From contig JACSVZ010000008.1 of assembly GCA_014706295.1 (NCBI GenBank), forward strand, positions 4,156,848 through 4,220,847: a stretch of 64,000 bases of DNA, read 5' to 3'. Position numbers and translations under genes: made by a program. Below the pieces are notes generated by a model. That model worked only from the letters and a program-made list of their open reading frames with translations, was not told the DNA's origin and did not search any database. The DNA is from Lycocorax pyrrhopterus obiensis. Its lineage: Eukaryota > Chordata > Aves > Passeriformes > Paradisaeidae. Positions within the stretch are counted from its first letter, which is position 1. Every line of letters starts with the position of its first letter. This document shows, in pieces, positions 52,801-61,279 of the stretch.

Positions 52801-55800
52801 TGGTTATTAACCAAACTTTTAGCTAGTCTTAGACAGGTTGGTTCTCCCTCACATGCACATATCCTTCTCCCAATGACTTTCTGAGTGGCACAAATTAGTA
52901 CATCACTTTCTTTAAAGTGAGGAAGATATAACTTTCCTCTGGCACTTAACATCCACTGATCAGAACAGGTTGCACTGTTTGAGCTGAACTGCTGACAGTC
53001 ACAAGTGCCAAGTTCCATAAACCACATGCACCTAAAAGCCCCTTTATAACTTAAACTCACCAATTTGTCCTACAAATTCAATTCTAATTCCTTGGTGCTC
53101 TAGTCTCTTCCCATGCTTAAGGGAGACGTTCACCTACCAAGACAAAAAAAAAACCAAAACCAAACGGAAGTTAAATTTTTTCATCATTTTCATTCTAACA
53201 CAAACTTGAAAGGAAAACATATTAGTACATGCCTCTGAAAACCAAGCTCTCTTCTCAACAGCCCTACCTGAGGCTTGAAGGCAGCCAAATCAAACAGCTG
53301 ATTATGAAATCAAGCATTTCCAAGGCACCACTAAAACATTCAAGAAAAATCTAATCATCCACAAGACTGAATTTTATAACTAAAATTGAAACTTTCAAGT
53401 CCCAAAATTAAGTATCCAAGCCAGAGCTCAAGCAGAGCCAGTCACGATGCTTCAAAGCATCTTCTGACAGTCACATTTGGAAGTAAAAAAATGAACTGCC
53501 ATGAGATTGATTCCTTTCAAGTCAAGTGAGCTTCAGTCCCTTCCCTGGCAGATAGCTAAATATTGGTATTGGCAAAGTCAATGAAAAATAACAGATAACG
53601 AAACCTGCTGTGAAGAGTTTCATTTGTGACTCTGATACTCAAAAACAGACAAGAAAGGATTCCACAAGGTTACTTTGTATTGAAATATGTAAATATTAAG
53701 CACATAGAATATTTGCTCATAAAGCAGCGATGACCAGAGAAATTCCTGTACTTTAAAATCCAGTACACTGTCAATATCTGAGTAGGAAGTAAGCCACTCA
53801 AACAATCCGTCTTTGTGGTGAAAAAACGGACAGGGTAGAGGGAAGCTGTCCAAAAATTACTGGTCTCCCAGACCTCCTCATGCCACTGCACTTGTGTTAG
53901 CCAAAACTCATGAGGCACTGCCCAGACGTAGCCAATACAAGAGAGCAGTGCTCCAGCCTGTGATCATAAGCTTCTCCCTCAGCTTCCTGAGCTTGAGGCC
54001 CATCTTGTGGCCCTTCACATCCCTGGAAGGATCCTTCTGGAGAAGCAGGATCTTTGTACAGAAGGGTATCACTAGAGCAGGAAGATGCCCAGTGAAACAG
54101 GTCAGTCAAGATCAAGGCATTTAGAACTCAATCTCAGAACCCAACAATACCCAACTCAAGTCTTTTGAAGGAAAAGTGAATCATAACAAACATTCAGAGA
54201 ATGGCTCCAGTAAAACAGAGCGATAGCAAGGAGTCCCTAGGTGCAATACTGAATGTAGAGAAATCCCTCTGGCAATCTCAACTTCACTGTCTTTTTTTCC
54301 AGTAAGAGAAACTCTTGTGGACTCAGCAGTCAGCTGAACTTCATATGTTGCTCCTCTGATGCAATCCAGAAACCACTTCAGGGCATGAAATGCAAGGCTT
54401 ATCTTCAGGGTTTGCAAATTTTTGACTGCACCAGCCAAAAACTACTGTTACGTGTGTTGGATTGTGGATTTTGGAGTTCAAAGGGAAGGGGAAGCAGGGG
54501 GATGCAGTTTGGAACAGTTTTCTCATCAGAAGCAATGGTAGGATTGCACATCATTCCACAAAAACCTTATTCATAAATATGAGATGACTGGAAATAAACA
54601 AACAGCTACTACTCAAAAATGTTGAGTTTTATCAGCTGCCTGAATGACTTAATGGTTAAAAAGACCATAAACAGCAAAACAGTTTCCTCCTTGAATAACA
54701 ACACAAGCTGAAAATGCAGCTCTTATAACAGTTTTTCATTTACCTACATATATGCATTTGTATGCCAGAATCAGTACAGTAATTAATAGCCACTTTTAAA
54801 CAAAAATTTACCTTTCCTGAAACAGATTCTCCATCGTAGAAGAGAAAATGCTTTTCTACTTTACCATCTTCTGTTTTGATTTCTGCCGGTTTTCGTGTTT
54901 CAGCATCATTAAGTACAACATCAATCTCACAAACAGGAACAAAAAGGTTTCCAAGAAAACTCTGGAACAACAAGAATTGGATAAGTTACTACACAGTGGA
55001 CACTCCATTTTAAATGTGGTGTTTACTTACAGCTGTACACCATATACTGGGGAAAAAACATTTGTGCTTCCACGAAGTTACAAAGCCATTATGTATGACA
55101 GACCCAAGAAACAGTGATGACAAAGGACAGCTGTTCATCTAGGAAATAACTGAAATCAGGTCAGTAACAAGCTCATACAAAATATAATGTTTATAAAAAG
55201 TACACAGTGTCATTACCATTACTACTACTAAAAAAAACAAAAACAAAAAAAACACCAAACACTAGAGCAAAGTAGAATGGAAAGAAACAACAACAGGGGA
55301 TATAATACAAAGCCCAAAGCATCCCCCCTGCTGGGGAATAGGAATTTTATTTGCTGCCTCTGCCTACCCACCACAGTTGTCTTAGCAAACAGCACTAGCA
55401 GCTTTGAGAGGCAGCGGTTCTTCACACAGCCCACCTCAGCTGCACAACGCTGCCATCAGAGAGAGTGGGTGTTACAAGTTTACCTGTAACACTGCTTTGG
55501 GCACAATGTTTGTCCTCACCTTTCCTCAGCATTCTCTGTGCTCGAACTTTTGACCGGCACCGAACACAAGAACCTGAGAGATCATCCTTCGATCTTACAC
55601 AAACACTTCTTACAAGAAGCTGCAAAACATGTTAGTGGCTCTATGGGAAACTCAACAAGATTAGTACAAAAGCCAACATTTTCCTCCAAAGATTTAGGCA
55701 CTAATCTGCTTTGATGTACTAAAGCAGATGACACTTCACTAATTCAGAGTGATTCTTGTGGTTTTTTGAGAAATAACACTATGTTCTCCATGAGAACATC

Positions 55801-58117
55801 TGCTTCGACCAGATGAATTTGGTACACATTAAACAGTCTGTCCTGGTTTCAGGTGGAGTTAACTTCTTCTAGAAATAATTTCTTCTAGAGTTGATGTCTT
55901 CTCAGTAGCTGATACAGTGCTGTTTTTTTGATTCAGTCTGAGAATAACATTGATAACACACGGATGTTTTAGCTGTTGCTAAGTCGGGTTCCTCCTAAGT
56001 CAAGGACTTTTTTGTGCTGCATGCTCTGCCACTGAGGAGGTACACAAAGAGCTGGGAGTATAGCCTGGACAGGCGACCCAAACCAGCCAAAGGGATATTC
56101 CATACCTCAGAATGTCCTGCCCAGTGTATAAACTGGGGAAGTTACCTAGAAGGGGCTGACAGGTTTCTGACATCAGTTGGCAATTGTGCATTACTTATTT
56201 TTCCTTTTATTATTATTGTTATTATTTACTATTATTATTATATTTTACTTTGCTTCAATTATTAAACTGTTACCTCAACCTGCAAGTTTTACTTTTGCTT
56301 CTCCTCCCCATCCCACCAGGGTGGGGAGGTGACTGAGCAACTGTGGTGGTGTTTTGTTGCCAGCTGGGGTTAAATGACAATCATTCTCACTTCACCAATC
56401 TAACATAAAAAAAAGGAGTAAAAACACTTTCCAAGACATTCTGGGAACCTGAAGTTTGAAATCAGCATAAAAAACAGAGAGCCTAGGGGAAGATTTGTTC
56501 TGAATGCTACTGCTTAGCAGTAGGAACACTGAGTGACTTCGTGCTCACCCCTCGTAGTGAAGAGAAGACATAGACCAGGCTGGAGCTATAGAACAGTGAT
56601 TCACACGAGACTAAACTGACTTTGTATACATTCAGCAATTGGCCCTAGTTCAATCCACAAAGATGTATATGACTAACTGAAACCCTGTTCTATCCACTAC
56701 ACATTCTGAGAGGAAAGCAGCAGCAGATGACCAACAAGGCCGTCAGATGAAAGACCAAAATGTCTTCCACATCTCTGCCAAGCACAGATTTGTACTGACT
56801 GCTGAAAAAATATCATTTTTTTTAAACAGTGCACACTAGAACCATTACTGATTCTTGGCTTCTGGGGAAGGGCAAGAGAAAAAGAAGAAAGTTTCAACAA
56901 GAAAGAGAAGTTGTAGACTATTTTAAACACAAGATACTTTTGAGGACAGCCACATTTTTTCCTTGAAACTGTACTTGTTTTCCAGATTAGTCTTATACTC
57001 CCCTCTAACTAAACAAGGAAGCACATTACCTTTAGACAAGCTATACAGGATACTCTCAAAGTACCTTCTGAATTATGAAGTTGACCATTTAAATGGTTAA
57101 CCAGACCAAACACTGGTAACATATCACTTCTCAGGAGACTGCATGTAAATATTTCAACTGCACCCCTTCGAGATTAGCTATGATCTCCTCCAGAGAGAAC
57201 AAGAACATATGAAATAAAGAAGTCAACAGCTGATATCTCCTCCAGTTGCTATCGAAGATACTGCTGCAGGGAAACTATGCAAAACAAGAAGTATTTTAAG
57301 AAGCTATCATAGAGCTTATTATGTTACAGTTTAAGGGAATGCAGATAGAGAACTAGGGTTTCCAGAAACTGGCCAAATGCCAGGCTACGCTCTTGGTTTT
57401 GTGCAGAAGACAGATGCTGGAGATTCTGCCACATCAGGACCAAAATCAACCTGCGTTCAGCCCTGAAGTGTAATAGCTGCACTGAAGGACTTGTGGTACT
57501 GCCAGCGGCTGACAGAGGGTGCAGAAATCCCAGCTTCAGCTTCACACGGAGCCCTGAGCAGCTTCTGCACGCGCAACAGAGAGACACGTGTCAAGGAACC
57601 CGAACACCCCAGAACCACAAAGCCATCGATCCAGATGACTCTTTACGACATGTATTCTTTTAACCTCTTCATCAGAGCACGCCGAGCACTTCGTCGAGCC
57701 TGCCAGGCACAAGGCGGCCGCCGTTCCCTGAAGGGTGTGATCCTTAGGGATCACAGCCCACAGCCGCCAGCGCTGCCTCACGGCACTGCCGGAAGATCTA
57801 CCGATAACCCCAGGTCCGTCCATGAGCTCTCCCCGACGGCAGCTGTGCGGGCACACGGAACCCGAGTTTCACGACCCAACCCCGCCCTACCGAGGTCATG
57901 CGGGCACTTTTAATCCGCGAATAAAATTAATAAGCCCCCCAAACCCTTGTTTTTCGAAGGAAGGAGGGGGAGAGGCGGCACCGCCCTGCCCAGGCCGCCG
58001 CCGCCTCAGGCGATGGCGGATCGGCGCTGCCTCCTCTCCGCCCCGCACTCGCCATGGTACGCGCCCCCCCTGCACACCCCACACAACCACCTTCCTCCCC
58101 CCCCCCGCACTTACCAT
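46894..58117 (-). CDS. VPS26A: Vacuolar protein sorting-associated protein 26A (VPS26A), retromer subunit, complete, 9 exons
   Basis: Arrestin-fold subunit of the retromer cargo-recognition complex (with VPS35 and VPS29), acting on the cytosolic face of endosomes in retrieval of receptors to the Golgi or surface. Coding exons 5'->3': 58117-58115, 54961-54812, 53133-53061, 50986-50830, 50372-50208, 49783-49677, 48652-48584, 48019-47877, 47007-46894. The total is 981 nt, 326 aa, one residue shorter than human as I recall; the difference falls near residues 55-58. The translation runs from MSFLGNLFVPVCEIDVVLND through FEFMQVEKPYESYIGANVRL and IKMEVGIEDCLHIEFEYN to the C-terminal tail ESPESQASAEQPEM, nearly identical to mammalian VPS26A. 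The tail separates it from VPS26B. The start codon is the last three bases of exon 1. The exon 6 acceptor at 49783 was preferred over 49770 because only it restores YHLK and the frame. Confidence 0.97.
50824..50830 (-). other. VPS26A: Atypical donor of VPS26A intron 4
   Basis: Exon 4 ends AGACTGAG at 50830 followed by GTTCGT, a donor with T at +3 and C at +4. The join to exon 5 (R-YFLKVTIVRR) requires it. The GTAACT four bases on would shift the frame. Confidence 0.85.
50987..53060 (-). other. VPS26A: VPS26A intron 3
   Basis: A 2.1 kb AT-rich intron in which I recognise no repeat, exon or RNA gene. Confidence 0.6.
53134..54811 (-). other. VPS26A: VPS26A intron 2
   Basis: A 1.7 kb intron. 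A locally GC-richer patch near 53900-54120 has short open frames on both strands but no recognisable protein. Nothing else is seen. Confidence 0.6.
55839..56379 (+). mobile_element. Solo LTR of an endogenous retrovirus (ERVL-like, avian)
   Basis: A 541-bp element starting TGTCCTGGTTTC and ending GGGTTAAATGACA, so it has TG...CA ends. Internal marks of this LTR family are present: a TATAAACTGGGG core-promoter block near 56125, a (TTA)n tract at about 56206-56245, and ATTAAA near 56262 as the polyadenylation signal. No internal retroviral sequence lies on either side, so it is a solo LTR left by recombination. I could not see a matching target-site duplication. It lies in VPS26A intron 1, antisense to the gene. 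Confidence 0.85.
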
Positions 58118-58130
58118 GGTACGCGCCCCC
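58052..58130. repeat. VPS26A: 62-bp direct duplication at the VPS26A exon 1/intron 1 junction
   Basis: CCATGGTACGCGCCCCC occurs at 58052-58068 and again, identical, at 58114-58130, each preceded by a similar CCCGCACT segment. The right copy holds the true ATG and GTAAGT donor. The left copy, in intron 1, reads ATG followed by GCGAGT. Confidence 0.85.
58115..58117 (-). CDS. VPS26A: VPS26A exon 1, coding part is the ATG only
   Basis: Minus strand ACCATG is followed directly by GTAAGTGC. Exon 2 begins in phase 0 with AGT (Ser2), so exon 1 supplies only the initiator Met. The Kozak context is good (A at -3). All other exon 1 sequence is 5' UTR. Confidence 0.9.
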
Positions 58131-58191
58131 TCCGCGGCCCGACGCCAGCCCCGCGCGCACCAGCACCAGTCACCCCCGGCCGCGCGCCCCT

Positions 58192-58203
58192 GGTCATGTG
58201 ACC
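58192..58203. promoter_or_regulatory. VPS26A: E-box / M-box palindrome in the VPS26A promoter
   Basis: GGTCATGTGACC, a 12-bp near-palindrome with a CATGTG E-box core, lies 75 bases upstream of the ATG. It resembles sites bound by the MiT/TFE factors (MITF, TFEB, TFE3) that control lysosomal and endosomal genes. Binding is inferred. Confidence 0.5.
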
Positions 58204-58629
58204 TTACGGGGCCCCAGGCCACGCCCACCCCCCGCGCCGGGACCACGCCCCGCCGCACGTGGCCGCCCCCTCCAGCTCCGTGCCCGGCCCGGGAGGGTGC
58301 CGCCTGGCGGCCGGGAGGCGGCAGCGCTGGGGACGTCCCCTCAGGAAATAACCGCGGTAATAAAGCTTTTCTTTTCGCAGGATTTCGCGCTGTTTTTCGG
58401 GATACGCGGTTGGCTGACTGCTGTAAAAGTGCAGGCGGCTCCCAGCGCACAAAGGGTTGGAATTTATCCCCTCAGAGCACGATGACTTCCCCACAGCGCT
58501 GGCTGCCCACCCATCACTGTTTTTCCCCCCGTTGAGATGGCTGCTGCACACACACACATAAAAAAGCAGTTCAGACTGAACAACAATGTTTTTAGTAAGT
58601 GAAAGCAGTAAGGCTCTTAAGGCAAAGTT

Positions 58630-58635
58630 TTTATT
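58630..58635 (-). terminator. SRGN: SRGN polyadenylation signal
   Basis: AATAAA on the minus strand about 90 bases past the SRGN stop, implying a short 3' UTR. Confidence 0.75.
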
Positions 58636-58723
58636 GATGCTGGTTTAAAACTGCTTCATGGCTGTTGGGTCAGGCTCTGGGGAAGAGGCGAGGGAGTGAC
58701 ACATGAGGACAGCATCTCCAGCC

Positions 58724-61152
58724 CTACAGGAGCAAATCCTCCTCCGACAGCTTTTCTTTCAGCTCAGCGCCTCGCAGGCTCTCCAGGAAGACAGGCAACT
58801 TCACCTCAGAGAAGCTATCATTGTCACCAAGCCCCGATCCAGAGGCTGGCTCTGCTTCCACCATAGTATTGGACCCAGATCCGGAATCCTCATCTGAGAG
58901 AGGGAATATGTCACCCAGCTCCTGGTATCTCTTCATCCTGAAATGCAGAATCGCATTTTTCTCTCTTAGATGAACACATCAAAGCCTCACGTTACTGTGG
59001 GCGAGCCACGCTGTGACAGGACTGTCAAGGCAGGAATAATAGACATTTTGGGGTGGTAGCATTAATGACAACTGTGTGGCAAATGAACTTACAAGGACGG
59101 ATCTGCCATGGGAGGAAGGATCCTGTTGGCTCCACCACTGGGCATGTAAAACCAGGGCCCCTTCTCTTCGATGCAGTTAGCAGACCAGGCGTCAGGCCGG
59201 CACCTCACTCTCTTGTACCTTGCCCTCTGCATTGGAGCACCTGATGGAATCAGCCACACATTATCCACAAGGACCAGGACATTATTCACCAGGTCCTATT
59301 AACTTTATGAGCACCTAATAAGGCTTAAAGGAGCGGATGAAAGTAATTTGTGTGGCCCTGATTGCTCAACCTCCGGAAAACTAAAGTAACCCTGAAAACT
59401 TTTTTTAAAATGGCTACTGACATACTAAGTGATGCCTTTGCCATCAGAGACATCAGACATATCTCACACACAGCACCAGGAAGTCCATGAAAAATCCCTG
59501 GGAATCCCCTCACACACAGCACCAGGAAATCCATGAAAAATGCCTGGGAATCCCCTCACACACAGCACCGGGAAGTCCATGGGAAGCCACTGCTGTCACA
59601 GCAAGGCTCATCCCCAGCTCACAGTATGGCGCAACCGTGGGGGACCTGAGGATCCTGCAGCTCTCCTTGAGAGAAGGTGGAGGTATGTGAAAATAATGTG
59701 AAAATCTCTGGGAACAAGGCACCCAGCAGACAGCTGGCTCCTGTGCTCTCCTTCCTCTGTTGCCTCCAGCTCTGCCCCTTCGAGTTCAATGGGATGAGTT
59801 TTGATGGGGAGGTGAGAAACTCAAGGTGTGCCACAGGAGCAGGTTTGGGGTTTATGTAGGCTCTCAGAGCACTCGCCAGAGGAGAGACAGTTCAGGTGTC
59901 TCCTAGTCGCAACAAGGTTTTATAAACCCATGTTTTCAGTTCTGGTGCTCCTCAGGTGCCTGATTGGGGCTGTCACTGAAAATGTGGGTCTTCAAAAAAT
60001 ACCAAAACGACAAAATAAGGATCACATAGTGAAGATAAAAGCAGTGGCATTTCATCCTTCCTCTTGGTCTCATGTAATTAATTTGTTCAGAAACCTCCTG
60101 GTGCATTCTCAACCTGTTGGCGCTTTATCTATTTTTTTTTCTCAGTTTCTTGGGAATATCTTTCTGTAATTACACTTCTCTATTGCCTTGTATATTTCCA
60201 TAATGTACTGGATGACTTTCAGCTACCTCCTACACTCTTCTGTAAAAGAAAAAAGATCTCACAGGTGTAATTTCCTGCTGCTTCTACAGTATGTTCCTTT
60301 TTCATACTTATTTTCTTCTCCTCGCCTATTATTAAGAAGGTTTTTAATAATAACAGTGGCAACAAAATAAACAGCTGCAGCTGAAAAATTTGCAAATAAG
60401 CAACCCAGAACAAGCAGGCCATCATCCCTCAAAGACCAGCCTCAGAGTGGTAATGCATAATGAGAGCATTTCACTATCACAGCTTTGGTTTGTGGACAAA
60501 TTATACTCTACATGCTTGAAGAGGAGTTCTTCTCTCACAAGAAACAAATCCACGGGGCATGGCATCATGAATCAATATTTCCTTTTCGTTGTTTTAGTGC
60601 TGTATGTTGCAATATTTTACCGAATAAGCCGTTTAGTTTCCTCATACTTACAACTAGTTTCCTTTCCTGCTCCCCCCAGAAAGCAGACCGTAGGAGTTGT
60701 GACATGGGAACTGTTACATACTATGTCTGTAACTCCATAAGTGAGTAACAGCAGTAACCAGACCACTATGAAAGGGACATTTAGTAAAATATATATTGAA
60801 ATACGTAGACTGAAAACATACACACATACAACAACATATTTTATGAAGTCTTTTCTCAAAAATTGAAATGCTCCAATTGCAAAAAGCACATTTTCTTGCT
60901 GTTCCCCCTCCAGAAAAGGAAACTTTAGCAAAACAGACTTTCAGAGTAGATCTCATTACCCCTAGAAGAAGGCCAGTTTGTAAAATTCAGAGGCTGCCTA
61001 CTTGGCCTACACTGCATAGCCCAGAAAGAGGATTACCGAGAGAACAACCGCCCCGTTTTACCTTGTGCTGTGTATCCCACAAAGAGGATTAAACAAATAG
61101 CCAGGAAAATCCTCCCGTTACATCTGATAAGGAGCTGCATTTTGGCTGGCAT
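58724..61152 (-). CDS. SRGN: Serglycin (SRGN), complete, 3 exons
   Basis: Core protein of the small proteoglycan of blood-cell secretory granules; its glycosaminoglycan chains bind and store granule proteins. Exons 5'->3': 61152-61062, 59240-59093, 58937-58724; total 453 nt, 150 aa. Exon 1 encodes a signal peptide (hydrophobic FLAICLILFVGYTAQG). Exon 2 carries the conserved serglycin block with two cysteines (RARYKRVRCRPD, SANCIEEKGP). Exon 3 has the DIFPLSDEDSGSGS segment, a second SGSG, and an acidic C terminus ending EEDLLL. The three-exon layout and the position upstream of VPS26A match mammalian SRGN. The Ser-Gly repeat is much shorter than in human. A second in-frame ATG at 61140 has A at -3 and could be the true start, which would remove four residues. 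Confidence 0.93.
59241..61061 (-). other. SRGN: SRGN intron 1
   Basis: A 1.8 kb intron. Apart from the 46-bp minisatellite near its 3' end no recognisable element was found. In mammals this intron carries haematopoietic regulatory sites; none is identified here. Confidence 0.6.
59462..59585. repeat. 46-bp minisatellite in SRGN intron 1
   Basis: The unit beginning CAGCACCAGGAAGTCCATGA recurs at 59471, 59517 and 59563, exactly 46 bases apart, about 2.7 copies with few mismatches. It lies within the SRGN first intron. Confidence 0.92.
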
Positions 61153-61262
61153 CCCTCTGCTCGCAAGCAGCCTTCACCACAGCTTCACACTTAAGAAATA
61201 AGACGGAGCGAGGAGATCGACTTTTAGAAAAGGTTCCAAAACCTCAAACCCAACCCATAACC

Positions 61263-61279
61263 TGCGTCACCACTTCCTG
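61263..61279 (-). promoter_or_regulatory. SRGN: ETS plus CRE-like motif pair upstream of SRGN
   Basis: On the minus strand an ETS site CAGGAAGTG (61279-61271) is followed directly by GTGACGCA (61270-61263), a CRE-like sequence, about 110-130 bases before the ATG. The human serglycin promoter is known to use an ETS site and a CRE close together near -80/-70, so this is probably the conserved core promoter. Confidence 0.6.

Larger units (their letters stand above)
57700..58340 (-). promoter_or_regulatory. VPS26A: CpG-rich VPS26A promoter
   Basis: CpG-dense DNA around exon 1 and upstream, with C-rich runs and no TATA box. It includes the duplicated start/donor segment and an E-box palindrome (58192-58203). 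The SRGN 3' end is only about 450 bases further upstream. Confidence 0.8.

Noticed and set aside
57822..58535. 237-codon plus-strand and 184-codon minus-strand frames around the VPS26A promoter
   Set aside because: Both are Pro/Ala/Arg-rich products of CpG-dense DNA. VPS26A exon 1 and its splice donor explain the region.
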